Source of the DNA: Triatoma infestans | Lineage: Eukaryota > Arthropoda > Insecta > Hemiptera > Reduviidae | Direction of reading: 5' to 3' | DNA: 64,000 bases | Assembly: GCA_011037195.1 (NCBI GenBank) | Contig: JAAEAF010001107.1 | Span: 62,001-126,000, forward strand | Made by a program: the position numbers and the translations under genes | In this document: positions 11,364 to 20,689 of the stretch, piece by piece | How the letters are laid out: every line of letters starts with the position of its first letter | How positions within the stretch are numbered: the stretch's first letter is position 1 | Notes under the pieces: model-generated | Told to the model about the DNA's origin: nothing | The model's input: only the letters and a program-made list of their open reading frames with translations | Databases searched by the model: none

Positions 11364-11374
11364 GATAAATAAAC
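11364..11374. repeat. Target-site duplication, left (P2 unit)
   Basis: GATAAATAAAC, repeated exactly at 11549-11559. Confidence 0.8.
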
Positions 11375-11548
11375 CTTATAACCTCCCCACATGTATACAA
11401 CCAACAAACCAAAAGTGTGAGTGTAACAGAAACATTAGTTGAAGTGAACACTCTACACGAACTTGGTGAATTTACTCTGACGATGGATCAAAATCTGAAA
11501 CCGGTCAGAAACAAAATCAATATGCATGCAACGATGGATAAAATACCA
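11375..11548 (+). mobile_element. Single-unit hammerhead retroelement, P2 lineage
   Basis: A 174-bp unit homologous to one arm of the inverted pair at 19359-19923: it opens CTTATAACCTCCCCACATG, has ACACGAACTTGGTGAATTT before the ribozyme core, and closes ATGCATGCAACGATGGATAAA. The hammerhead core is at 11477-11506. It is flanked by an exact 11-bp target-site duplication, so it moved as this single unit. There is no protein-coding capacity; movement would require proteins supplied elsewhere (Penelope-type by analogy). Confidence 0.8.
11477..11506 (+). ncRNA. Hammerhead ribozyme core, type I-like (P2)
   Basis: Core boxes in order: CTGACGA (positions 3-9 of the hammerhead consensus CUGANGA), helix II GGAT-CAAA-ATCT with one G-U pair, GAAA, the palindrome ACCGGT as a 2-3 bp helix III, and C as the cleavage-site base. 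All catalytic core bases are present. Helix I is weak here (about two pairs), so activity is uncertain. The very short helix III is typical of Penelope/retrozyme hammerheads thought to work as dimers. Confidence 0.75.
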
Positions 11549-11559
11549 GATAAATAAAC
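11549..11559. repeat. Target-site duplication, right (P2 unit)
   Basis: GATAAATAAAC, identical to 11364-11374. Confidence 0.8.
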
Positions 11560-11599
11560 AAAATTTGAAATTTAAAGAAACTATATTAAGTGAAAATAT

Positions 11600-11850
11600 T
11601 GTGTATCGTGTCACATTTTTCTATAAGGCGTTTTCAACGGAAATACAAGTTTTGAGGTCCCCTAAGACCGAAAAAAAAAAGATTTTTATTAAGCTTATTT
11701 TCTCCTATTGATATAAAATTGAAGGCTACTGAATATTTAGTAAAAATTAATAATTTTGAAGAAACTTTGTCATTAAAAAATGCAGGTGATAATCAACTGC
11801 AGTATGAGAAAGTTGTATGAGTGTTTCACACCAGATTTTTTTTTTCCTTC
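11600..11850 (+). repeat. Fam-A, internally deleted copy
   Basis: Only about 250 bp: the 5' part (CGTGTCACATTTTTC...GTTTTGAGGTCCCCTAAG) is joined directly to the 3' part (AATATTTAGTAAAAATT...AGAAAGTTGTATGAGTGTTTCACACCAG). A MITE-like short derivative. Confidence 0.75.
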
Positions 11851-12157
11851 GAACCTAGAATGTTTACTAATTTTCCCGATCATAAATATAGAGATGTTAG
11901 GGATATGTAGGTCTTCATTTAGCATTTAGGGTTGGAGTGACTTCGCTCTAGCCCAGTAGTCAGCGCTGACGCTCTTTTTAAGATAATCCCAAAAAAACGA
12001 GAAAGCATTATGGTAAAGTCACACTTGCAATATATTGATTTATCCAAAAAAAACTTGAAATCAAAGTCCAGAGAAATTTAATGTAGCCCAGTGTTATGGC
12101 ACTTTGAAGGAAGCCTAAAAATCAATTTTACCGTTTTCAAATATGGAGAGCACCTTT

Positions 12158-12600
12158 TATTTACTTTCTTTTAAAGTTGGTTTTAGAAACTGGTGTGTGT
12201 ATGAATGTATTTGTGCGTCTGTCTGCCTGCATACGGCAAAAACGGTAATTCGCAGAATGTTCAAATTTGGTATTTCATTTATGCTCTATAGGGGACCTGC
12301 TATTTAAGTTTAGGTCAAAATTTGTCAACCGGAAGTACCACTTCACTAAATGGATGTTTTTACGTTATAGTAATTTTCTTCGAAAACGGCCCTAACGATT
12401 TTCTTTAAACCTAGGTATATCAACTACACATACAAAGAGCTACAACATTTTATTTGAAACCATTCTCCGGGAAAATTCATTTAAGGGTTTTCGATTTTCT
12501 TTAAAGTTTGTATACAGATTACATACATTTAGGTCTATCAATTTTATTTAAAATAGTTTTCAAGGAAATTCATCTTGGAAGTTTTTATATTGTATTGCTA
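12158..12600 (+). repeat. Fam-A repeat, 5' and internal parts
   Basis: From ACTTTCTTTTAAAG through GTCAACCGGAAGTACCACTTCAC and CCCTAACGATTTTCTTTAAACC to a second ATCAATTTTATTTAAAATAG module; the 3' end is lost. A weaker Fam-A-like piece lies at about 12790-12950. Confidence 0.7.
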
Positions 12601-13479
12601 TTTTTATAGTATTTAAAAAAAATTAATTTAATGATAAACAGAATGACTCATATGTCATAAAGTGGGGAATGCAAAACTAATTAATAGTAATTTATTACCA
12701 TAGCGAATAATATTCTGTATTTTTTGTACACATTAAACTGTCTATATAATTAATTTATAATTACGATTAATAACAGTAACTTGTGATTGTTATATTGAAA
12801 GAAAATCAGGTTCAAATATTACAGGATCGTGCCAAATATTCGTAATTATATTTTCACAAAAAAATTGAAGCTTTTATATGGCAAAAACTTAAAATTGTTG
12901 GAACACTCAAATTTAATATTTCGTTATAGTAGGTCCCAAAATAAAAGAGGTCTATTACGGCACTCACAAGTTAGAGTTCCCTCTCCAGTCCTGTCTGTTT
13001 AATTAGTCTTTGTAGTCTGGAGAGAGAGAGACTCCTGTGTGATCCTTGAAGGCATCCACCAGTCAAGCACTCTCTCAAGCCCTGTGTGTTGTCCTGAGAG
13101 AGAGAGAAAGAAAGAAAGAAAGATAAATTTATTATGCTCTGGGACTTATGTCCCTTAAGAGCAACAAATAAAATTTACAATGTTAAAAATATTTTAAAAA
13201 TATTTTCTCTGATCTGAGAGATTAAACTGAAATAAACTCTTAATAACTATTTACATTCATAATTTTGTATAAAATATGTACATATATAAAAATTACTAAT
13301 AATAATAAATTAATAAAATAAAAATAATAATAATAATAGTAATAATAATTATTAATATAATAATATAAAACAAAACAAAAAAATATCTTCTAAATACAAA
13401 CTTAAAAATCTCCTTTGTACAGTCCAAACAAATGATTGTAATAGAAAAACTTAAAACTAGGCAGTGATTTTTTTGTTGG

Positions 13480-14010
13480 TCAAGTCAGTAGGGAAGTCGT
13501 TCCATAGTCTACTGGCAGCAGCAGTAAAGAAGAGTTTTGATACGTTACAGTCCTATGTGGTTGTATGTAAAGTCTGGAATCGACAGTCCTTGTGGTTCTT
13601 AAGTCTAGTGTAGCTTTTTGTGTAAACATGTCATGTAAGTATTTTGGAGTCTGTGTCGTAAACAATTGGTATATGAAATTACCCATAAAGTATTTTCTAC
13701 GGTAGTCAACAGTAAGCCAGTTTAAAGTAGAGTAATGTGGTGTAATATGTTCGTCTTTCCTAATATTTAATATAAAACGGATACAGGAGTTGAGTGATCT
13801 CTGGAATTTGGTGTTAAGTTCCGAAGTAAGATCAGCATATACCAGGCAACAGTAGTCAAAATGAGGAAATATGAGAGTACTAACTAGCTGTTTACGGAGA
13901 GGTATAGGCAACATATTTTTATGGAGTTTTAGCTGGTATAGAGATTTATAAATACTATTGCAAATATTACTAACATGGCTATTCCAAGATAACGTATTAG
14001 AAATCGTCAC
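13480..14010 (-). pseudogene. LINE polyprotein C-terminal part (thumb and beyond)
   Basis: Continues the RT protein: SWNSHVSNIC (the 'SWxxHI' block after the RT palm), then PLRKQLVSTLIFPHFDYC and a C-terminal region with KYLHDMF, all typical of arthropod LINE ORF2 C-termini. The Met start is internal to the old ORF. It is separated from the RT part by about 200 bp with stop codons, including where the GxxxxxLG-type block should be. Confidence 0.85.
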
Positions 14011-14216
14011 ACCTAAACATTTCGCAGTCGTAACATAAGGTATATTTATGTTATTAACAGTAATTTTGGAAATTAGTATAAATTAATTGTATTTATGTAT
14101 TTTCTACTGCCAATTATATCATTGCTTTTGATTTTGTTATATTAAATGCAAAAAATTTGACTGTGTCCAGCTAAGGATGGAATTCACATCAAGTTTAACT
14201 TTCTCAATGCCAGCTT

Positions 14217-14732
14217 CTAATTCTGACGTAAACAATGTAAATATATTTGCAGATCATCAGCATAGAGCACATGTTTGCAATGCTTTATTACTCTTGGCAG
14301 ATCATTTAAATACAAGCAAAATAAAAGAGGTCCCAAAACAGAACCCTGCGGGACACCAGAATTAACTGACTCCCAAGGAGATCTTTCTTCATTACTATCA
14401 GTCACTAACTGCTTTCGGCCACAAAGATATGAACTAAACCATGAAAGAACAGAATCCGAAAAATTTAATAATTTTAATTTATGAAGAAGTAACAAATGGT
14501 TAACTGATTCGAAAGCCTTAGAAAAGTCAAAAAGTACCAGAACAGTAACCATTCTTTTGTCAATAGCAGAACGAATGTCATCTGTAATTCTGAGCAAAAC
14601 ACCCTGTGTGCAATATCCTTTCTGATATCCAGACTGGTATAGATCTAATAAATTATTATCACTTAAATATTCTTTTATTTGACAACAAACAATCCTTTCC
14701 AAAGGCTTGGAAATTGTTGGAAGTAAGGATAT

Positions 14733-14737
<5 letters not shown>
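14217..14737 (-). pseudogene. LINE reverse transcriptase domain (partial)
   Basis: Encodes PISLLPTISKPLERIV (RT blocks 0-1), LFDFSKAFESVNH (first catalytic Asp), SGVPQGSVLGPLLF (block 4) and YADDLQIY, with the catalytic YADD at 14253-14264. Downstream the frame hits stops after LHCLRQN. The open frame extends upstream to 14840, but those residues are (GA)n-encoded Ser-Leu repeats and unrelated sequence, so the apparent Met start is not real. Order and spacing match Jockey-superfamily RTs. It would copy LINE RNA at nicked target DNA if intact. Confidence 0.85.

Positions 14738-14770
<33 letters not shown>
14735..14770. repeat. (GA)n microsatellite
   Basis: Eighteen GA dinucleotides at the 5' truncation point of the LINE. 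Confidence 0.95.
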
Positions 14771-14775
<5 letters not shown>

Positions 14776-16479
14776 GGGTGAATCTTGCATGTGCCAGTTT
14801 CTCCTCTCCAAAAGGAGAGAAACCTCAGCCGTCCGTACAAGCCCCTTATACTGACACAGTACTTACATTGCTGCTTCTTCTACAAAACCTACACGGGCTA
14901 TCCGTTGCCAGGCCCATGTGATGTATGTGCTATTAAATCAACTGGAAACGTAAACGGAATGTATCAACTCCAAGTGGTTCTTCCTGTTCCGGAATCTCCA
15001 TATCCGGAGTCCGCTTATCATAACCCGAATGAAATATTAAAATCGAACATCCAGGGGTTTTTATATTAAAACATTTATTCCACCCAATTTTTTGAAAACA
15101 TCATTTTCATATTCAAAAGGAATCAATGCATGAACTTTTGATTTTGAAATTAAATTGTGATTGCAAAGTTTTATTTTAATTTTAAATATTTGGAACTCCA
15201 AATATTTTAGTTACATAAAATTAGATTAGAATGGTATTTCTAGGCTATTAAAAATTATTTATTTTTATTTTATTTTTCAAAATAAATAAAGAAATGTTTG
15301 TCAAAGAAAATTTATTTTAATTTTATTACCTTCAGACACATTCCAAGTTGTTTTTTTTTTCTTTTTAATTTTAATGAGACATTGTTATATTTATTTTTTA
15401 TTACTTTGTAAGGTCATGCTGGATTTTTTTATACCTATTTTTTACCTGTTACAAATATATAGCTAAATATAATATGCGTTCAAGTTAATGTGGTAATAAA
15501 TATTGGAAACGCCACCGGGTTAAGAACTTTACAAACAGAATAGTTCGGGATGTTAGTATTTTGAATGAGAAAATTAGTCCGATGTGAGATTATAGTATTA
15601 ATTCACGAAAAAGATATCTGATTAATTTGGAGAAAATGAAAAGACAAATAAAATCTGGCGAGAAACACTTATAAATATTAAATTTTTCTTTTTACTTCCA
15701 ATTTGACTCTTTGTCCTAACATTAAATTCTGAGATAATAGGGAATAAGTACCTACCCAGACAGGTAGAAGAGATGTGATTACATTACACAAGATATAATT
15801 ATCAACAATATGTAATATAAGTAGAGTTATGAATAATTGTAATCAACAGAACAGTAGAAATGAACAGAACAGTAGAATTCAACAGAACAGTAGAATTTTC
15901 TCCATGAACTGCTGTTCAGTCAGAAAAATACTAAAACAACTTTCAAAATAATTATTAATTAATATTAATTAAATATGTCTAGATTTTTCACCTTTACACT
16001 TTAATTACTTAGAAATCATTTGTTGACTTTTATATTATATTGATTTCTGGTTAATCTTAATACATTACCTAGTTATATTTTTAAATGAGACTCTTAACTT
16101 TCGTTAACAGCTTTTCTATATTGAATTTTCATATCTATTTTATCTTTATCTTATTTTTCTATCCATTTTCAATTTTTATACAGGTTCTTTATCAAGATTT
16201 TTGTTTTTCAATTGTCATTTTATGTTAAATCGTATTGTAAAATGAATAAAAAAATTGTTTTATCATATATAGCAATAATAATTTTGTTATTAGCGTAAAG
16301 AGATTTATATTGTATAAGTAGCTTATTCGTTTATAAATAGTTAATTAATAGCTTAGATGTTCATAATATTTTATAAGTGATAGGCTTCAGCCTGTATATA
16401 TAAATAAATAAATAAATATAGTCCAGTAGACAGTGCCAACAATATTTTGGACAACTCAAATAACATTTGAAATTTAAAG
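14771..16479. other. No gene recognised; contains a small minisatellite
   Basis: 14771-15060 is of mixed composition and holds a 94-codon plus-strand frame (14785-15069) with no recognisable domain. From 15060 on the DNA is very AT-rich. The ~19-bp minisatellite at 15842-15898 is listed separately. Confidence 0.5.
15842..15898. repeat. 19-bp minisatellite, three units
   Basis: Three consecutive units of AACAGAACAGTAGAA(A/T)T(G/C)-type sequence, nearly identical. Confidence 0.85.
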
Positions 16480-16830
16480 CCACAAAATTCCGACACTTTT
16501 TAAATCGATTTTTTTGGGGGGGAAAAAATATTTTAAAAATTGTAAAAAGGGATACATTTGTATCTGTGTAGTAAGCACACAAAGTTTAAAGAAAAACCAC
16601 TGAGGTCGTTTAGACCCAAAATTCCAAAAAAAAAAACAACTCGAAAACTTATTCAGTAAAGTCGCCACTTCCGGGTTGACCGATTTTTTTTTGTTCCGAA
16701 TTTGGTATTTCAGCAATTCTACTAATATGCGCTACATATTTTATCCGTCATAGCATACATATTTCTAAAGTACCTAACCGGTTTCGGGACTCCTCTTACT
16801 AGGAGTAAGAGAAAGTAAAAATAAAGATTT
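16480..16830 (-). repeat. Fam-A repeat with a P2 fragment inside
   Basis: Reverse copy: GTCGCCACTTCCGGGTTGACCG at about 16660-16682, hairpin end CTCTTACTAGGAGTAAGAG with GAAAGTAAAA at 16793-16820. Between them lies foreign sequence (16739-16790) from the P2 element. The two minus-strand frames are read through this repeat. Confidence 0.7.
16739..16790 (-). mobile_element. P2 hammerhead-element fragment
   Basis: On the minus strand this reads GAAACCGGTTAGG, then ..ATGTATGCTATGACGGATAAAA, matching the 3' half of P2 just after the GAAA box. The CTGANGA half is missing, so no ribozyme remains. Confidence 0.65.
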
Positions 16831-16917
16831 CAGGTGGTTTTTAAGGGCCTGTCAGTTACGTTTCAATTTAATCTGTCGCTACATAGTCTTGAGAAAGGTG
16901 ATCTATAGTTTTCCAAT

Positions 16918-16972
16918 CAAGTATATATATATATACTATACTAAGTATATATATATGTATATATATGTATAA
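16918..16972. repeat. TA-rich microsatellite
   Basis: (TA)n runs with GTA/ACTA interruptions, partly self-complementary. Confidence 0.85.
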
Positions 16973-16989
16973 CCCCCTTTTTGTACAAT

Positions 16990-17105
16990 TAACCCATCTA
17001 AACTTTGGCAAATATTACGATTTTAAAGACAATTTTTTTAAATAATATTTTATTAGTTACTGAAGGAGTGAGTTGTGTGAGTTTTTCACACCAGGTTTAT
17101 TTTAT
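16990..17105 (+). repeat. Fam-A fragment, 3' end
   Basis: Ends GGAGTGAGTTGTGTGAGTTTTTCACACCAGG. 17106-17837 has no feature other than the CA tract. Confidence 0.65.
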
Positions 17106-17593
17106 CCTGTGATGAATGAAATCTTAGCTAGTGAAAATGTGACTCGATCTCACTACTTTTTGTTTAACATTGACAATAAGGGAGAGTAAGCAAATAAAGT
17201 TCGAGATCAATATTTTTATTTGATTTGATTGTATGCGTGACAAAATAATTTGTAACATATTGCTTTATTTGTAGCGTATTATATTTTAGTTTTTATTTTT
17301 TTATGTATATACAATATGAGTCATTATGCTGAGTAAGGAATAGTGTTTATTGAGGACAAGTATAGTTACCATGCAGACTTTAACAGAGTGAGAGAGACAG
17401 CCCCTTTAGCAGTTTTTATGCATGTCTCAACTTGCATGCACACACACACGGACAAATATACACCACTGGACCCGTATATGTTAAAACATCAAGGCTAATA
17501 CGCCCTTAGTCACCACAGCACGCATACAGTTTAGCACAATATGTACGTACATATAGCCAAACTACCTGAAAAACCTTTTAAAGCAAAAATAAC

Positions 17594-17598
17594 AAACA

Positions 17599-17637
<39 letters not shown>

Positions 17638-17651
17638 ACACACACACACAA
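17594..17651. repeat. (CA)n microsatellite
   Basis: CA dinucleotides with a few T and G interruptions; the flanking 68-codon minus-strand frames are translations of it. Confidence 0.95.
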
Positions 17652-17837
17652 AAGAATAGCGAGAGAAAGAAATATAAAGGAAAACAAAAATAAAGAAAAT
17701 AATTTACAAGCCAACTCAGTAAGGTTCCAACAACCATGGTCCAATTTATGATGACAAATGATTTTCAACTTTAAATCTCTAATTTTTCAGTTTTCTTTTG
17801 TTTGTTCAAATATTACGTTATTTATTAATTATTATTA

Positions 17838-18402
17838 TTACTTTCACTAATTGCTGTTAGAAGAAGAATTGTGTAATCGGGTCAAATTTTCCGTCATTGA
17901 GTTTGCACCGGAAATACATGTTTTGAGACCCCCTCAAAGTCCAAAAAAGTGTTGTATACGTGAATAGCGTTAAAGCACAGCTCAAAAATGAAAAATCGCA
18001 GAAAGTTTAAAATTGACATTACGTATGGATATCACCATGGAATCTGACAGGAACTTACCTGTCAAAATTCCTCAACCGGAAGATATCGCTTTATTAAATG
18101 GATTTTTTTTTTCAGTTTTTTTGTAATTTTTCTCGAAAATCGCTTCAACGATATTTTTATAAATAAGTTGACTACACGCTTAAGGGAGCTTTTGAGGAAA
18201 GGGTGGGCTTATGTTTTCCACTAAAGTGTGCTATTTCGTTTTATTATATAATTGTATCAACTAAATAATATTACATAGAATTAAATATGTTGCCAATATC
18301 CAAGTTTGAAAAAAATCGGATGACCGGAAGTGCATTTCTACTGAACTGCTCTTTGAGATTTCTACGATTTTATCCAACAACAAACCCACAAATTTCGATC
18401 AA
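17838..18402 (+). repeat. Fam-A repeat, left half of an inverted pair
   Basis: Starts TTACTTTCACTAATTGCTG, has TTTGCACCGGAAATACATG and CAACCGGAAG, then GACCGGAAGTGCATTTC. It breaks off where the reverse copy begins, making a tail-to-tail pair with 18403-18930. Confidence 0.8.
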
Positions 18403-18930
18403 TCAACCGCTTGTAATGTGTATTAATATTATGTAGGTGATAAAAACCATATATTTTACTCATGCGGTCCGTTCAGAACCCGCCAAAAAAATCTATTTTC
18501 TCAAAAAAATGTTTCAAATAAAAGTGATAGGCACATTTAGGTGGTGTGCATACGACGTTTAAAGAAAATCGTTGGAGCCGTTTTGGCGAAAATCACGAAA
18601 AACTGAAAAAAGAAACAATCAGTAAAATCGCACTTCCGGCACGGATTTTTGCCTTGAAGTGCTCATTTCTGAGGTAGTGTTCGCGCCTAAATCGAATACC
18701 AACTTTGAGCTTACTGTAAATTTTCGTTTTTGATATAGTTCATACGTTTCTGGCATATTGTCTGATTTTCGTTTCTGTCAACACACACACACACACACAG
18801 ACATTTGTTAAAAACATTTTTTTCGTATTCTACGTGACTCCAGAATATGTGCTTCCAGTGTAAACTCAGTTTCGAAAATCTGGCACGATCGCAATACTAC
18901 CTCTTTCTCACTAGAGAGTAAGAGAAATAA
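18403..18930 (-). repeat. Fam-A repeat, right half of an inverted pair
   Basis: Reverse copy from GTAATGTGTATTAATATT through TCGCACTTCCGG, a CA tract at 18782-18800, and the hairpin end CTCACTAGAGAGTAAGAG. The P1 inverted pair lies directly after its tip. Confidence 0.8.
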
Positions 18931-18977
18931 AAATCAGAGTTATTTTCCGTGATAGCCTGCTTCTTTTTGTGGTCATC

Positions 18978-19007
18978 GACCGATTGCGGGCGTTCGCCCA
19001 TCATCAG
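18978..19007 (-). ncRNA. Decayed hammerhead core (P1)
   Basis: CTGATGA and the GGGC/GCCC helix II are intact, but the GAAA box reads GCAA, which replaces an essential core base. Predicted inactive. Confidence 0.6.
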
Positions 19008-19147
19008 GATGTTTTTGTTAAACAGTGTGATAACTAGACTTGCAGAGAGGAAATTTAGTTGGTACACTATAGTGTAGACCATAGAGTGTATCAACTAAAT
19101 TTGCTCTATGCAAGTCTATGATATCACACTGTTTTCACAAAAACATC

Positions 19148-19177
19148 CAAATGATGGGCGAACGCCCGAAACCCGTA
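19148..19177 (+). ncRNA. Decayed hammerhead core (P1)
   Basis: Helix II and GAAAC are intact, but the first box reads CAAATGA instead of CTGATGA and the cleavage triplet region (CCGTAG) is altered. Predicted inactive. Confidence 0.55.
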
Positions 19178-19340
19178 GAGCACCACAAAAAGAAGCAGGC
19201 TATCACGCAAAATATCTCTGATGCTCTTTCCAGTTCTGCGGAACCAACCACAACAATAAAAGTAAAAATAATTACCACGCAACTATTATTTCAAAATTCC
19301 TCGTCAGTACTTATAATTTTGTTTTAATATAAAAAAAAAA

Positions 19341-19358
19341 AAATTTATTCTGTTGAAA
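19341..19358. repeat. Target-site duplication, left (P2 pair), imperfect
   Basis: AAATTTATTCTGTTGAAA here against AAATTTATACTGTTCAAA at 19924-19941: 16 of 18 positions match. Confidence 0.6.
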
Positions 19359-19432
19359 ATGTGGATGGATCCGCAATGCTGGATAACATCCGGTATTTTA
19401 TTCGTCGTAGCATGCATATTGGTTTCATTCCT

Positions 19433-19462
19433 GACCGGTTTCGGATTTTCATCCATCTTCAG
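19433..19462 (-). ncRNA. Hammerhead ribozyme core, type I-like (P2)
   Basis: On the minus strand: CTGAAGA, T, helix II GGAT-GAAA-ATCC (four Watson-Crick pairs with a GAAA loop), GAAA, CCGGT, C. All core bases fit the hammerhead consensus. Helix I has about two pairs adjacent to the core. Confidence 0.78.
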
Positions 19463-19850
19463 AGCAAATTCACCAAGTTCGTGTAGAGACTTCACTTCAA
19501 CGAAATGTTTTTATTAGTTTCACACTTGTTGGTTGTATATATGTGGGAAGGTTATAAGGTTATATTACTATGTGTGTGGGTGTGTTTCATGACAAAGTGG
19601 AATTATTATAAACTGTGATTAGACATTAGAAAATAGTGTATAATAAATAGCATGTTTATACACTATGATTATACACTATTTTCTAGTGTCTAATCATAAA
19701 TTTATAATAATTCCATTTTGTCATTAAACACACACACACACATAGTATCATAACCTTATAACCACCCCACATATATACAACCAACAAGTGTGAATCTAAC
19801 ATAAACATTACGTTGAAGTGAACTCTCTACACGAACTTGGTGAATTTGCT

Positions 19851-19880
19851 CTGTCGATAGATGAAAATTCGAAATCGGTC
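19851..19880 (+). ncRNA. Decayed hammerhead core (P2)
   Basis: First box CTGTCGA (the invariant A is now T) and second box GAAATCGGTC; likely inactive. It is the partner arm of 19433-19462. Confidence 0.6.
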
Positions 19881-19941
19881 AGGAACAAAACCAATATGCA
19901 TGCTACGATGGATTAAATACCGAAAATTTATACTGTTCAAA

Positions 19942-20689
19942 TAAAAAATTGCATAAATATATTTATAATTGCATAATTTATTTAAATTATTTAAAAATAT
20001 ATAAAAACTAAAAATACACCTGATGCTATACAATATAACCACCTACAGATAAAAATCCCACGCGTGAACTATCTACATATTTCATAGTTACACGTATGTT
20101 CTTTCTTTAATTAATTTATTTCCACCTTTATTCTCTAATAAAATTAATTGATTATAATCCAATACATATAAGTCTTCTAGTCTATGACTTCTATTTATAG
20201 TGCATTATGCAATTCATGTACAATAACTATTGAAGCAGTAAGTGCTATTAAAAAGTTTTATTTCATTAAATATATTTTCTATTGTAATGTGTAACAATGG
20301 GAATAAATCGTGGCGCAAGAAAAATAAGATATAAAAAACTGACTAAGTGATGTAAGTCTTCTTTTATCTAAGGGCAATCTTGAATATTCACACTAGCCAG
20401 TGTTCCCTGTTATTGTGTGTGAAACTATCTGATGTGATACATTCACACGCGCTTCTCTTATATAATTATCGTATAAATAAAAGGACAAATTTGCTCTAAA
20501 CTCAATTTTTACGTATTTGTTCTAACACCAATAAAGAGGTGTTAGGGGGACAAATACCAACCTTGGCAGGTAATGATTAAATTGTAGCCCTGAAGAGAGC
20601 GTAAATAATATTGCACAAACATAACATTTAATATTTGACGTTCACAGATTCTTGAGAAGCCCTAATAACAATCTTAAAAAAAAAAAAAA
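19942..20689. other. No feature recognised
   Basis: AT-rich; no repeat shared with the rest of the window and no convincing frame. Confidence 0.5.

Larger units (their letters stand above)
13105..14737 (-). mobile_element. Jockey-like LINE, 5'-truncated and mutated
   Basis: A minus-strand non-LTR retrotransposon. Its truncated 5' end abuts a (GA)n run at 14735-14770. The reverse transcriptase runs 14735-14217, an ~200-bp stretch with stops follows, and the C-terminal domain resumes at 14010-13480. The 3' UTR (13479 to about 13105) is AT-rich with AATAATAAT runs and ends in a (TTTC)n-like tail. The open segments look recently lost. No target-site duplication was found. Confidence 0.85.
18937..19257. 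mobile_element. Inverted pair of P1 hammerhead units
   Basis: Left arm (minus orientation) about 18937-19070, right arm (plus) about 19085-19225, with the right side running on to ..GGAACCAACCACAACAA. The arms share GGGCGAACGCCCG, AGAAGCAGGCTATCACG and TAAATTTGCTCTATG. Both hammerhead cores are present but mutated. The short frames (66-70 codons) containing MMGERPKPV are read through this element and are not genes. Confidence 0.8.
19359..19923. mobile_element. Inverted pair of P2 hammerhead units
   Basis: A large fold-back: left arm about 19378-19640 (minus orientation) and right arm about 19660-19922 (plus). The arms pair across CGTCGTAGCATGCATATTGG, AAATTCACCAAGTTCGTGTAG, TTGGTTGTATATATGTGGG and an inner palindrome around ACACTATTTTCTA. 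Each arm corresponds to the unit at 11375-11548 plus extra inner sequence. Flanking imperfect direct repeats of about 18 bp suggest an old single insertion. The left ribozyme core is intact and the right one is mutated. Confidence 0.8.

Noticed and set aside
15842..15898. CRISPR-like array
   Set aside because: The units abut without spacers and the genome is eukaryotic.
18897..19495. Short related frames with GERPKPV/DENPKPV-like residues
   Set aside because: They recur because P1 and P2 elements recur; the GAAACCGGTC ribozyme box encodes the KPV residues in one frame. Mutation patterns preserve RNA stems and not the frames.
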